Shown one piece after another: positions 1 through 11,054 of a stretch of 64,000 nucleotides of DNA. Origin of the DNA: Cristatella mucedo (taxonomy: Eukaryota > Bryozoa > Phylactolaemata > Cristatellidae); the NCBI GenBank assembly GCA_009760855.2, contig WPIO01000112.1, positions 62,001-126,000 of the forward strand, written 5' to 3'. The notes beneath the pieces were generated by a model. The model made no database searches. It had not been told where the DNA came from and saw nothing but the letters and a program-made list of their open reading frames with translations. Each line of letters starts with the position of its first letter. The stretch's first letter is position 1. The translations under genes and the position numbers were made by a program.

Positions 1-105
1 GAAAGCCGCTTAGGCTGTGAGTACGCTATACAAAACTCTCCTGCGTAACACCCACATGGTCTTTATGACTTTGTGGAGTTACTGACGGAGATACATATAT
101 GCATA
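1..105 (+). mobile_element. LINE2 3' end, cut by the window edge
   Basis: This is the terminal part of a LINE2 copy. It begins in GAAAGCCGCTTAGGCTGTGA and ends in TGGAGTTACTGACGGAGATA followed by a TACAT-like tail. The same sequence closes the LINE2 copies at about 46.38-46.48 kb and, on the minus strand, at 2.0-2.17 kb. The rest of the copy lies to the left of the window. It is non-coding 3' sequence. Confidence 0.75.
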
Positions 106-1640
106 CAAAGGTGTTTTATAAATGACTCATCATTTAGGAGTTGCATTGTCGTTAACAACGTTACCCAAGAGGTGACTTTAACGTGCAAGTACTGGCACGG
201 GAGTGGGAAGCGTCAGGAGATATATTTTCGTACTCACATCTAGCTTACAGTATAGGTCCAGGCTTACCCCAATCAAAGTTGCAGCCGATCTAGCTCAGAT
301 TTGTCCGGAGCTGGCCCACTACCCTACCCACATGGATGCCTCAGTTTAACTTTTGCTCTTCTACATGGATTCCTGTGAGGATTTTAGAGAGAGGGCGTAG
401 ATGAAGCATTTTAGCATCTTACTCTCTGTGAGCCTTCGCGAAGGCAGTTTCAAACCGCTATATAAACGAGAGCTGATGAAACGCAGCAGATTTTTAACGT
501 AAATTAGAACATGGCCGCTGGGGCGGCGATTCGAGGCTCCCTAATAGTTAATCACTCAATCCTTAGGTCCCTGTCAGGCAATTGCAACGTCAGAGTCATG
601 CTGCCTTTGTGTGTTGACCAGAAGCTGCTCCCAGCCCCACTGGAAATCGCTTTGCCGATAATGGCCCCTTTTGGCAGGAAACTCATCCAGACAAAAGATG
701 ACAAATGTCAATCGGGACTGCAAATGTTTTAGGGAAATGTGTCAGCTGGGCTTCGTGGGACAAAGCCACGAATTGCTGCAGTAACAGAGCAATCTTGAGA
801 AGCTCAATATCTACTCTGCAAAAGACTTTAGCGCCACTCCATTCTTACGTTTCCTTCTCAGACTTTTCCTAAATCCTATTGCTCTCACATTTCAAAGCGC
901 GATTCGAAGGTCAGGAGGAGTAAGCAGCGCCTGAGCATGCATTTCAGGGCTTTCCAAATCAGAGCTGAAATATAAGTCTATTAACTTATTCAAAGATACC
1001 ATCAGGCTTTAGACTTCGGCTTTTTGAAGCGATGCTTAATGTTTGAGATAATGATTGTCTAAATTTCATTGACGTTTATTAAAACTGACTGAACTGACAT
1101 AGCTAAATTATCCTAGCTTTAGCAGTAAGTATTTGAACTATAAGTATGTCTGCACATATTTACAGGGACGCACTGGACACAGATTCAGTCAGAGGTTTGA
1201 GCTATGTTGATATTTACTGAAATACGTCGTGCTACCTGTGGTAATTTAATTTGTTTTCCCGTGCATTTATTCCTAGTAGCATGCGGCCATTGATACAGAA
1301 GAAGTTCAAAATTTAGTAATAACCTAACAACTAACTTAGGAATAATAGGATACGCTCCAAAATAGTAGTTATATAAAATTGGGAATGCCTGTTTACATTA
1401 CCACCACAATCATCATGCTAAAACTTAGACGAATGCACAGCAGCATTTTTAGGACCTAAGTAGGAGACAGTCTAAGCTGTTGAGAACGATTCTCTATTCT
1501 ATTCTAAAGGTTTTCAAAGAGGTGCAGATCATGGCTTGCATCAGATGAGGATACCTGCAGTGAGGTTTGTCATCAAAAAATGCACTCAATTACTAAGCAG
1601 TGTGCTAAAGATAAAGACCTTTTGCAGAATACAATCGAGC
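106..1640. other. Unassigned stretch
   Basis: Nothing recognisable was found. A 73-codon open frame at 511-732 (plus) matches no family I know, and no conserved motif is visible in it. The base composition is ordinary and there is no tandem structure. Confidence 0.5.
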
Positions 1641-1808
1641 CGAGCCATAATGGCACACTAGGTAAGGCGGTTGCTTTGATGACCTCGGCCCCGAGGCCGT
1701 GGGTTCGATTTCTGTGGTGGGCGATCCTTTATCGCCACTGCAAGCGGTGGTGATAGCCGTAAAGGCTCTTCTTTCGCTATACAAAAAGAGGCTGTTTAAT
1801 CAGCAAGG
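1641..1808 (+). mobile_element. SINE1 copy (tRNA-derived)
   Basis: The copy has a tRNA-like head with an A-box region (GGCACACTAGGTAAGGCGG) and a degraded B box (GGGTTCGATTTCTG, against GGTTCGAATCC in better copies). A conserved body follows, with the short inverted repeat CCACTGCAAGCGGTGG, and then the end GCTATACAAAAAGAGGCTG. At least nine other copies in this window share this layout. Confidence 0.85.
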
Positions 1809-1999
1809 GTTCCCCTGCAGATTTTATTGTTAGCGGGTGTACTCTGATTCTAAATGACATAGATAGTTGGGGCACTAGCTTCTATGAAACAGCTCTAGGC
1901 CGTCACTCCTCTACAGCCCCACTTTACCGCCTTTGGAAAGCAGCACGTGTGGTTCTCTTCACACATGCGCACCTACCAGTATTCAAACAGGGTGACCTA

Positions 2000-3075
2000 G
2001 GATTGTGCAGTTCGCTCAACTTGACAGTGATCCAAGGTCCAGCGGTCGTAATATAATGTATCTCCGTCTGTAACTCCACAAAGTCATAAAGACCGAGTGG
2101 GTGTTACGCAGGAGAGTTTTGATACCCCACTCATAGCCTAAGCGGCTTTCGGTACGCATTCGGTAGCCAACAGACTTCGTCTCACGCAACAAAGAAAAAG
2201 TGGGAAGCATAGCAGAGTTAGGAGAGCAGTTGAGTTAGTGAGTAGCATAGAAGTAGCAGTTCAGGACCGCTTAAAAGGATGTGCCATAGTCGGCAGTAGG
2301 GGAGTAGTTGGCGTTGCCTAAGAATTTTGGGAGCCAGTTCCACAGTCTAGGACCTGCAGAGCTAAATCTTCTGTCGCCAACTGTCTTTAAGCAGAGGAAT
2401 GGGACAGCTAATTTATTGTCCACACAGGACCTGAGGGTGCGAACAGGCTGAAACTGATGCAGCAGTTCAGCTAGGTAAGAAGGAGCCAAGCCGTGGCGGG
2501 CCTTGTGGGTCAGCAAAAGAACTTTGCTCTGTATCCGTTGCTTAACCGGCAACCATCCTAGCTCTTCCAGCAAAGGAGACACGTGCTCAAACCGCTGGGA
2601 CTTGAAGACTAGCCTTGCAGCCACATTCATAGTCCGCTGTAGTGGCATAATAGCTCTCTTTGGCAGCAAGAACAGGTCAAACGATTGCCGATTTGAAGAA
2701 CTTGGGGACGACCCCTTTTCCCGAAGAAGCATTACAAATATTAGTTATGGCAGGGCTAAGTTGGTCTGCAAGTGAAGACCACAGAGATGAAGGTATAGGG
2801 TCTTCAGGAGACAAGCTCTTTTTGCTAGACCTTTTTAAGGCAGCCAAATCGCTTGCAGAAACGTCGGAGAATCTTGTAAGGAAGATCACAGGTTGAGGAA
2901 CGGCGGTAGCTTTGGTCGGAGGGGCTTAATGGAGGCACGAATGTGCACAATTTTTTCAGTTGAGAAGGCTGAAAACTTTTCGGCTGAGCCCTTAATATCT
3001 GGGGAGTCAGACCTCACAGCATTGGCCAGTAAATGGTTTACTGTCGTGGTCCATGGCCTCATGCATGAGTCTTAG
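2000..3075 (-). mobile_element. LINE2 copy with internal deletion of the RT core
   Basis: Read on the minus strand, 3075 to about 2690 encodes the region before the RT core (residues like SPEDPIPSSLWSSLADQL and ITNICNASSGKGVVPKFF). The frame then jumps straight to the C-terminal domain (LLPKRAIMPLQRTMNVAARL, then ELGWLPVKQRIQSKVLLL and FSSAGPRLWNWLPKFL). The whole catalytic core, including YADD, is missing, so this is a deletion derivative. The 153-codon ORF at 2271-2732 is the surviving C-terminal part. The 3' end, with the LINE2 terminal sequence, lies near 2000-2060. The left ends of this copy and of LINE1 copy A (3106 on, opposite strand) are nearly adjacent. Confidence 0.8.
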
Positions 3076-3105
3076 TTATATTTGAAGTATTAATATTATT
3101 ATGCC

Positions 3106-5294
3106 AAGCATTATACCAAGCTTGAAAAAGCATACAAAAGATCCGGACTAACTGTCCATCGAAAGGCATATGAAGACTGCTGTAAGTTGTACCAATTGAT
3201 CCTAGCAAAGGCTAAGTCTAGTTTTTATAAAAACATTGTTGAATCACAGATGCACAATCCAAAAATACTGATGTCGACAATAAACCATCTCCTCAACCGT
3301 TCCCAGATAAGCTCCTTACCAGATGATCCTAATGATGATCTAGCCGATCGCTTCTCTCGATTCTTTGTGCAGAAGATAGACAAGATCAGGGAATCCATCC
3401 CTGCGATGACAACCTTCCCACTAGAATGCTGTTCCTCGGTTCCTGGCTGCACCTCAATGTCTGCATTTAAGCAGGTCACTAGTGATCTAGTCCTAAAGCT
3501 CGTATCTCAATCAAAGAAGACAACAAGTCCTCTGGACCCTATTCCCACTGACCTGCTCCTACGTTGCATTGATCTGCTGCTGCCATGCATAACCAACATC
3601 ATTAATATGTCATTAGCCTCAGGTCAGGTCCCAGCACCTTTCAAAAAGGCTTTAGTAAGGCCACTTCTCAAGAAAGCTACACTTGACCAAGAGAACTTGA
3701 GCAACTACCGCCCAGTCTCCCTTCTACCATTCCCATCAAAGACACTCGAACGGGTCGTGGCAGACCAGCTGAACTCGTATATCGAAACCTCACACCTTGC
3801 TAGTAAGTTCCAGTCTGGCTTTAGAGCTAATCACTCCACAGAGTCAGCATTGCTTCGGGTATACAACGACCTACTTAGGAATGCAGACATGGGTAGAGTG
3901 TCTCTGCTTGTTTTGCTTGATCTTTCGGCAGCTTTTGATACCATCGATCACAAAGTTCTTCTAGAGCGCCTCTCATCTCGCCTGGGCATCACTGGCACTG
4001 CTCTGCAGTGGCTCAGGTCCTATCTCAGTGGGAGACTCCAGAGTATTGACGTGAATGGACAAAGATCATATGAAGTACCTCTGAAATATGGAGTACCTCA
4101 GGGCTCCGTGCTAGGTCTGGTTCTTTTCATGGTTTATACTCTCCCTCTTGCTGATGTGATTGCCAAGCACAATCTAGGCTTTCACTTCTATGCGGATGAC
4201 ACTCAGTTGTACCTTTGCTTTGATCCCTCCCAGCCTTCGAGCACCTCAAATTCTCTCAACTCACTAGCTGTATGCATTGATGACATCCGCACGTGGATGG
4301 CAGCCAATTTTCTAAAACTTGACAATGATAAAACTAACTTACTAGTTATGGGCAAACCCAGTGTGATCCAGAGATTGGAAAGGCTGACTCTCAAAATTGG
4401 CTCTGCCAGCATATCTCCTGTTGAATCAGCTCGGAATCTAGCTGTCATATTCCAAAGCGACCTCTCGTTAGACGACCATATCAGCTCCACAGTCAAATCA
4501 GCCTATTTTCAGCTTCATAACTTTGCTAAACTTCGGGCTTGTTTAGATAAAGATACCACGTCCAAGTTAGTTCATGCATTCGTGACATCCCGCCTCGACT
4601 CCTGCAGCTCACTGCTTACTGGCCTACCAGCATGTGCGATCAGGCGATTGCAGCTTGTGCAAAACTCTGCAGCTAGGCTTGTCTGTCGTGAGCGTCGCAG
4701 TTGCCACATTACTCCACTTCTCGCCGACCTGCACTGGCTACCAGTCAAGCAACGGATTGACTTCAAGGTTTTATCGCTCACTTTTAGGTCCCTTCATTCT
4801 ATGGCTCCAGCCTATCTGTCAGATATACTACCCCATCAGGCCAAGCATCGTACCACCCGCTTTTCGGAATCCAACAGTCTAGAAATACCTCATGCAAACC
4901 TTAAATCCTTTGGACACCGTGCATTTAGTTCATATGCTCCCAAAGCCTGGAACTTCCTCCCGACCTGCGTCAAAACATCCTCTGACCTGACCACATTTAA
5001 AAGGAACCTAAAAACACACCTATTTAGGACAGCATTTAGTGGGTCCCTGTGATTCGTCTTTGATGTGCTTATGCGTGCTGACACTGTGCATGCTGCCACT
5101 AACCACATTTGCATGCTGACCCTGTGCATGTCACCCCTAACCATATTATTCATTTCGTTTGTTTTTCAAGCATGATTTTACTTACCATTCAATTGCATTT
5201 CACTTTACAGAAAATGTAAAGCGCCTAGAGAGAGATTGAGTTCTCTGAGGGCGCTTTATCAAGTGAATTATTACTATTATTATTATTAAGCATT
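3106..5294 (+). mobile_element. LINE1 copy A, 5'-truncated, with 7-bp target-site duplication
   Basis: This is a 5'-truncated copy of the LINE1 family. AAGCATT occurs at 3106-3112 just before the element and again at 5288-5294 just after the ATT-rich tail, so the element proper is about 3113-5287. The 3' part has the family signature: TAAAGCGCCTAGAGAGAGAT, then GAGTTCTCTGAGGGCGC, then an (ATT)n tail. The endonuclease domain is absent, having been lost by truncation. A short microsatellite-like tail instead of poly(A) fits the L2/CR1 group of non-LTR elements (established knowledge). The preserved TSD means this copy inserted in a single event and has not been rearranged since. Confidence 0.9.
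3187..5052 (+). CDS. LINE1 reverse transcriptase (C-terminal part of ORF2), 621 codons
   Basis: This is the RT and C-terminal region of a non-LTR retrotransposon ORF2, which would copy its own RNA onto nicked target DNA. Visible landmarks are NYRPVSLLPFPSKTLERVV, a fingers motif FQSGFRANHSTESALL, motif A LLDLSAAFDTIDH (about residues 243-255), motif B GVPQGSVLG, the catalytic YADD at residues 335-338 (YADDTQLYLC), and a C-terminal region RLVCRERRSC...LHWLPVKQRIDFKVLSLTF. It is the only long uninterrupted RT ORF in the window. One oddity is GSVLGLVLF where other copies have GSVLGPVLF. The apparent Met start is only the first ATG after the 5' truncation: no endonuclease, no N-terminal ORF and no promoter are present, so the copy is almost certainly not autonomous. 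The nearest relatives by motif are L2/CR1-group elements. Confidence 0.9.
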   Translation: MYQLILAKAKSSFYKNIVESQMHNPKILMSTINHLLNRSQISSLPDDPNDDLADRFSRFFVQKIDKIRESIPAMTTFPLECCSSVPGCTSMSAFKQVTSDLVLKLVSQSKKTTSPLDPIPTDLLLRCIDLLLPCITNIINMSLASGQVPAPFKKALVRPLLKKATLDQENLSNYRPVSLLPFPSKTLERVVADQLNSYIETSHLASKFQSGFRANHSTESALLRVYNDLLRNADMGRVSLLVLLDLSAAFDTIDHKVLLERLSSRLGITGTALQWLRSYLSGRLQSIDVNGQRSYEVPLKYGVPQGSVLGLVLFMVYTLPLADVIAKHNLGFHFYADDTQLYLCFDPSQPSSTSNSLNSLAVCIDDIRTWMAANFLKLDNDKTNLLVMGKPSVIQRLERLTLKIGSASISPVESARNLAVIFQSDLSLDDHISSTVKSAYFQLHNFAKLRACLDKDTTSKLVHAFVTSRLDSCSSLLTGLPACAIRRLQLVQNSAARLVCRERRSCHITPLLADLHWLPVKQRIDFKVLSLTFRSLHSMAPAYLSDILPHQAKHRTTRFSESNSLEIPHANLKSFGHRAFSSYAPKAWNFLPTCVKTSSDLTTFKRNLKTHLFRTAFSGSL

Positions 5295-5369
5295 CTAAAA
5301 CAGTCTTGTGCTTAGACAACCGTCATAAAGCGAACATCAAAACAGTCCCGAGTAATAATAATATTAATA

Positions 5370-5640
5370 GAAATAAGAATAATGCGTCTAGAGCCATTAG
5401 AGAACTGAATCTCTTTCTAAGCACGTTGCAGATGTTATTAAAAATTTTACCAAACGATTTATGTTAACATTGCAAATCAGCAGGCAAAGTGCAAGCATGT
5501 GCACCCACACGAATGGGGAATCTCAAAGGCCGCTAAATGCTGTAATAAACAGGTGCGTTTTCAGCTTTTTTTTTAATGCCGTCATGTCAAGGATGTTATG
5601 GTGTTACTGTTAGTTAGTTCCAGGCTACCAATGCACGTCA
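5370..5640 (-). mobile_element. Degenerate LINE1 3' end
   Basis: On the minus strand this resembles the last 250 bases of LINE1. The terminal hairpin is decayed but readable at 5395-5440 (plus-strand CATTAGAGAACTGAATCTCT), with the upstream part near 5530-5590 (plus-strand CGCTAAATGCTGTAATAAAC). No coding capacity remains. Confidence 0.55.
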
Positions 5641-5789
5641 ATCAAACTCAATGACCCAAATATAATGTACATAATAATTGCAGTATGCTAAAATCGAGTG
5701 ACAACAGCTGCCAATGCCTACGACATTACCGGATGTTTTCTAGCTTGAATAGCATATTTGAGGTAGGGATAGGGAGCCATCACTGAAGC

Positions 5790-5915
5790 AACCTAGTGAG
5801 TGAGGTGTGGAAATCGCAAAGCTTCTGTGGTATATAATAATAAGAAGAAAAATAAGAAAAAATTGTACATAGCTCCATCAGGGCAGTCAAACTCTTTCCA
5901 GGCACTTTAAACCGG
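5790..5915 (-). mobile_element. Very degenerate LINE1-type tail
   Basis: The plus strand around 5870-5910 reads like a decayed reverse complement of the LINE1 terminal hairpin (GCTCCATCAGGGCAGTCAAA then CTCTTTCCAGGCACTTT). It may instead be the end of a SINE2-like copy. The similarity is short. Confidence 0.4.
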
Positions 5916-5997
5916 TTATTTCTAGATAGGCTAAGAATAAGGCTCATAAGCAGTAAGGCTAGCAAAAACCAGGAAATATAGGCACTGTGTAAGATGA

Positions 5998-6165
5998 AAT
6001 AAATAAATATTAGCTGATTCTGCAGTCTCATTTATATAGCCGCAGGAGAGATTAACGGCTATCACCAGCACTTGCAGTCGGCATCAGAGGATTGCCTCCT
6101 GCAGGGCTCGAAGCTACGGCATGAGTCTTGAAGAGACCTAACTTTAGCCCAGCCTTGTCCTCGAA
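5998..6165 (-). mobile_element. SINE1 copy (diverged variant)
   Basis: On the minus strand this has the SINE1 body and tail: plus-strand TATATAGCCGCAGGAGAGAT, then ACGGCTATCACCAGCACTTG. It shares GCAGTCGGCATCAGAGGAT with the copy at 56.4 kb, so those two form a sub-variant. The tRNA-like head near 6110-6165 is strongly diverged. Confidence 0.65.
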
Positions 6166-7185
6166 CTAAAACCTAAGAGCAACATGGTGTTTCCACAAAA
6201 ACTTAACCAATATTATAGCCTGCGGAGTAAATATCAGCAGATATTTCATAACTTTCACTTAGGTCCTAGATGTATCACATGCTACACATAATACACAGTT
6301 TTTTTTGCACTTAAGTATTTGGTGTTATTTCTCAAGAGCTTATGCGATAAAAAAGGCGATGATCAACATTACGCATAAACTTGGTCTTTTTGACAATAAT
6401 TAATAGCAAGTGATACATTTACATTTTAAATTTACACATTTCCCATAAAAACGCACACAGTAATGTTCTATATCTTTCGGATCAAATTGATTGTAATAGA
6501 AAGAAAAATTAGATTTTACCTGCATCCACTCTGAATTTATGCAAAATAACCGCCTCAGAATATTTGAAATCGAGGTTTTTTGAGATTTACAACTTTACCG
6601 CAAATCACTTTCATGATTTAGCCCCTAGATGCAGTCTACTACTTTGTTCTATTTGCACTATTCTTAGTAGTGGTTTTAAAGTTCACTAGATCTTGGGGAA
6701 AGAGATCACTCGCCAAGTAAGCTTCCAAGTTCTTAGAAAATTTATCAAAAATAAAGACATTCTGAACCCCAATGTACAGTACTTCTTAATTACCACTTAG
6801 AAAGATCGATGGGTAGAAATAGATTCAACCTATTGCAGGGCTATGCACCCGAGAATATTGGGGAAAATAAATAAGTTGTCAGCGGCGAAGGAAGGCTGAC
6901 CTAAAGATGCATCCAGACTTGGATGCAAATTCATTGGCTTTTTAAAAATAAAATAATGGCAATCCTAAATAATACGCCGCTCTGGAGTAATTTTCGCAGA
7001 GCGGTTTATTCAGTCAGTTAGGCACAGTAGTAAGCTTAGGTGTAGTAGAGATGACTTTCTTGTGCTTGGAGCGAATCAATTTTTACGAATAACCCGCTTA
7101 TTTTCTAGCTTAGGCCAATCGCACTTTTTCCTCTACACTATCTAAATGACATGCGAATTCATGCTAGTAGAGCAAAGTACTGTTG
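6166..7185. other. Unassigned AT-rich stretch
   Basis: No repeat family or ORF was recognised. The only local structure is a short perfect inverted repeat, CCGCTCTG (6977-6984) with CAGAGCGG (6997-7004), around a 12-base spacer. It is too short to assign a function. Confidence 0.4.
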
Positions 7186-7189
7186 CAAA

Positions 7190-7265
7190 CACTGTATATG
7201 TAAACTGCCTAGAAATAGATTGAGGTCCCTGATGGCGTTTAAAAAATGTATTGTCATTATTAGTA
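7190..7265 (+). mobile_element. LINE1-like 3' tail fragment
   Basis: A short decayed version of the LINE1 terminal hairpin is present (TGCCTAGAAATAGATTGAGG then CCCTGATGGCGTTT), followed by ATTATTAG. It is only about 75 bases long, with no coding sequence. Confidence 0.5.
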
Positions 7266-7734
7266 TTGTATTGCAGCGTCTCAGTATATTCCGTAAGCCG
7301 CAAACTTTGGGTCTGCAACTGTAATCATTGTTGAAGACGAGTTTTAAATAACAAAGATGCCTCAGCGAAAGCACTCTTCACCGGGACCCTCTTCCGCACT
7401 AAATTGTTTTGCCTTGTAAATCAGCACGCCTGGACGGGTCTGAACCGAAACAGAACGGATATTGTCCGGCTAGGTCGTCTATGCAAGCATCAGGGGTTAT
7501 AGGTACTAAAACTGTATGCCAAGTTATGAATAGACTATCAGAGGACGTTAGGTATTGATTATGCTAATACCTGATAACCAAGTATCTGTCATTGACGTAG
7601 AAAGGCATGAGCCAAAAGAATTAAATCACACCACCCAGGATGAGTCACAAATTCAAACAAACTGTTTCTCAAATCATTTGGTGGGTACTTGTGATTTGTG
7701 CAATGTTTGCCAATGCGTGCTGACATACCAAGCT

Positions 7735-7868
7735 CGTTTGGTCCAGTGGTTAAGGTGCTCGCCCTGACCAAGGTCTGGCTGAGGTTGTGAGCTCGAGCCC
7801 CGAGGCATATGTGAAGCGCCTGAATAGAGATCAAGTTCTCTTGGGGCGCCATACAAATTAATTGTAAT
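7735..7868 (+). mobile_element. SINE2 copy (tRNA head plus LINE1-like tail)
   Basis: The tRNA-like head has an A box exactly fitting TRGYNNARNGG (TGGTCCAGTGGTTAAGG) and a B-box relative (GCTCGAGCCC). A tail GCGCCTGAATAGAGATCAAG then TTCTCTTGGGGCGCC follows, a version of the LINE1 terminal hairpin. A LINE1 3' tail fragment abuts it directly. Confidence 0.85.
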
Positions 7869-8002
7869 TTTGTTAATCAAGCATGATGCTACTCACCATT
7901 CAATTGCATTTCCCTTTGCAGCAAATTTAAAGCGCCTAGAAAGAGATTTAGTTCTCTGAGGGCGCTTTATCAAGTGCATTATTATTATTATTATTATTTA
8001 TA
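7869..8002 (+). mobile_element. LINE1 3' tail fragment
   Basis: This holds the last 130 bases of LINE1: TTAATCAAGCATGATGCTAC, the hairpin GCGCCTAGAAAGAGATTTAG then TTCTCTGAGGGCGC, TTTATCAAGTGCATT and (ATT)n. It follows SINE2 without a gap. Confidence 0.85.
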
Positions 8003-9650
8003 TTGCCCAGGTAGAATATATCTATCTTAAACTATGCCAAGACACAAGGACACAGTTGGGTGCTGCAAGTGAGATTATTTCATAGCTCTATCAAAGCTAA
8101 AACTGGTTGTTGCGGTCATATGGCAGCCATCTGACGATATTACGCAAAACAGTGAACTTAAGAAGCATAGCTGAGTCCGAATGGCTTTAAAATATTTGAC
8201 GACGTGACTGACGCTGAAGCAGCATCTTGGGACTGCTGGAAAGGATTTGCCCAATTCGAAAGCTAGACAGCAGATGTCGTTACACTGGAAACTTGAAAGT
8301 GAGCTCTATGGTCTAAAATCACCAAAAGCTTCTGTCTCTGATGATTTATAAACTAAGGAATAGAATAGCTAATGCAATCTCCCTAGAGGATCATAGGGGT
8401 GGGATTTTGAAACAGGTGCAGTTGTTCAAGCAGGTATAAGAGTTTAGTTCAGCCTCAAGTAACAAAAAGCGAGTCTGTGCATGCAGTTCGGAGGTGAAGG
8501 CGTCAGATAAGTTATCAAAAAGAATATTAAAATCAACCGTAGTTAGAAAAGATTGATTTACTGCACATAGAATCGAAATGAGACCAGAGAAATCTGAGAT
8601 AAAGGAGGACTTTATCTCTGGTTAACAATTGACTACCGCCACTGCCGGAAGCTTATTTTAAAGTGAGATCAAGAAAACAGATTCAAATAAATGTTTCTAG
8701 GGTACTGCAAATGGCTTGATGTCGAGTTCGAGCGTAATATAAAAGTGACTCATCCTCCAGTTTTGATTCATCTAGAGGTGTGAAAGAAGGAAAAAACCAA
8801 TGGGGATTGCATCTTTAATTAGACAGTATACCGATTTCAGCCACGTTTTAGTCCAGGGGGCTGGTGGTGAACTTTTCAGCTATAAGGTAGCTTAATAGTT
8901 GCGGTCGGTTGTACATTGAGCGAGGATTCCAAAGACTAGTGCTACGTTAGGCCGCCGGAGTTGTAGCACGACGTTATGGCCTCAAGACCAGTAAGTTCAA
9001 GATATTCAAAGTAGCGCTTGACGGACAATGCGCTGAGCGGTTCGAGACAATGCCAGGAATACCGAACGAGCGGCGTCGCAGCTCGCGGCTCTCGATAAAC
9101 GAGCGGCGTCGCAGCTCGCGGCCCTCGCCGAAGCCGCTCCGGACGCTTTTCTTTTACCAATGCAAAGTGTGCGAATCGCAGCAACGGAAATGACATCTAG
9201 GAATGCGTTTGAACTGCGATAGCAAATCGATAATAGGTGCGCACGATCGCAGCTAATACGCAGGCAGGCTGCCAGCCGCCGGCCGATCTAACGACGCCAC
9301 CTGCGCTGCAAACCCAGCGCCCCCAAGCGATAAGCATTCAATCGTCCATGGGCACGTAATTTCTTACCTGCTACGACCAAACAACGAACAGATAAGCTTT
9401 AAAGAGGTCTTAGCTGTATCGGTTTCTGTGTACAACGTCCGCAAGAGCTTCGGTTTTGGGAGAGAATTCTGCAAAGGAAGAGAACCAGCTGTAGCGCTCG
9501 ATGTCTTTTAAGCCGGATGAGCACCTGTTGTGCTCGACCGATTGTCGTTAATTATTTCTCTCAACTAAGATATTGTGAGCACTAGCAGTTTAACTGCAGC
9601 TGTTCGATCGAGCTAGACCAGGCAGTGACATTAACATCGTAACTATTTAA
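8003..9650. other. Unassigned stretch with a GC-rich part
   Basis: No family was recognised. From about 8.93 to 9.57 kb the sequence becomes clearly richer in G+C and CpG than its surroundings, and it contains a 33-base tandem duplication at 9065-9128. An 84-codon minus-strand frame (8942-9196) is built partly on that duplication and is not credible as a gene. Confidence 0.4.
9065..9128. repeat. 33-bp direct tandem duplication
   Basis: Two adjacent near-identical units start at 9065 and 9098, each containing AACGAGCGGCGTCGCAGCTC followed by GCGG. They differ at about one base (TCTCG against CCTCG), which points to a recent local duplication. Confidence 0.85.
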
Positions 9651-9654
9651 AAAC

Positions 9655-10880
9655 TAAGTTAAAGTGCGGCTGCCTCTTTTTCGCTTGATCTGTCGGCAGC
9701 CTTCGATTAAATTAATTACCGAGTCCTTACTTCTGGAGCTTCATTCATCTCGGCTTGGCACCACCGGCACTGCACTGCATGGCTTAGATCGATTCTCAGT
9801 TTAGAGACTCAGTTAAAGAAATTATCAGAATATCAACGTAAACGGTCGAACAGCTCGCTACTAACCTCTGAAGTAGGCAGTACCGCTGGGCTATGCGATA
9901 GGTCCGCTCATTTTCACAATTTTAACTCTTCTTATTGCCCCAACTTTATCATAAAGCTTTATCTTGACTTTCCCTTCAAGCAGATCTCATGCGGCTGTGC
10001 CTGTAGAACGGTCTCTTTCAGCTTTCTAGAATGTTAAATTCTCTCTCAACTCCCCTGGTACACACATTTTCACATGAATAGCAGCAAGCTTTCCTAAATT
10101 TAATGGTGATAAAACCGGCTTACTAATGATGAGAAAACCAAGTGTGACTTAGAAATTTGGAAGACGTACATTCAAATTCGACTAGTCTAGCATATCACAT
10201 GCAGCATCTGCATGAAATCCAAGTGTCCTGTTCCGAAGTGACCAACCATTAGACGAATACATCAGCTCCACAGTCAAAGCCCACTATCTTCCAGATTCTT
10301 AACATTGTAAAAATACGAGCCTGCTTAGCCAAGGATGCCACACCCAAATCTGCCCGTGGGTCTGTCTCGGGTCCTGTGCCCGTCTCAAGTTCTGCAAACT
10401 ACTGTTTAGTAGTCCACTGGTCTGCCCAAGCATGCGCTTATAGTCGGTGTAAAACTCTGTGACTAGGCTTTTCCGACGAAAGTGTTGCAGTTGACATGTC
10501 ACACCATTTCTCTCCGACATGCACTGGCTCCCAATCAGGCAACGTATCGACTCCAAGCTATAGGTTACATCACTAGCTTGCTCCAGCCTGTCCATTAAAA
10601 CGGCCTCTCTACCACGTTAGGTATTCTGCCAGCAGCTAATCTAACTCAAATCCTTAAGCTGTAACTCGAAAACGTTTAGAGACCTAGCCTTCAGTCCGAA
10701 TACTCCAAAAGCTCAAAACTGGTTATGAGATCCCCTTACTAGACAAAATTTAAAAACAGCATCGAATGCATCAGTTTGTCACAGCATTTACTGGGTCCCT
10801 GTGCTTTTTCCTTTCTATGCTTATGGGCCTAATACAGTGCACGCTACCGCTAACCATGTATTCATGCTGAGACCGCCCAT
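9655..10880 (+). mobile_element. LINE1 copy, heavily decayed
   Basis: The sequence can be followed against copy A from motif A (TCGCTTGATCTGTCGGCAGC at about 9686) through the RT C-terminal region (CTGCAGCTG-type and GCACTGGCTCCCAATC, near 10519) to the 3' untranslated part (TTTACTGGGTCCCTGTGCTT). Stops and frameshifts are throughout, with no usable ORF. The terminal hairpin and ATT tail are missing, so the 3' end is truncated near 10.88 kb. Confidence 0.75.
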
Positions 10881-11054
10881 GTTGTCACAAACTATATCGT
10901 GCTTGCAGAGGCGTAATGCGACCTTTCGGTGCTCGGGAAAAAGCTACAAATAGCGCACCTCCCCTTGTCAAAATTTGCTGAAAAATCGCTCCAACACGGA
11001 AGAAACGCAAAACGCACACACACTAGCATGCCTATTGAGTCGACAATTTTATTA
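10881..11054. other. Spacer between LINE1 remnant and hAT remnant
   Basis: No feature is recognised in this short stretch. Confidence 0.4.
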
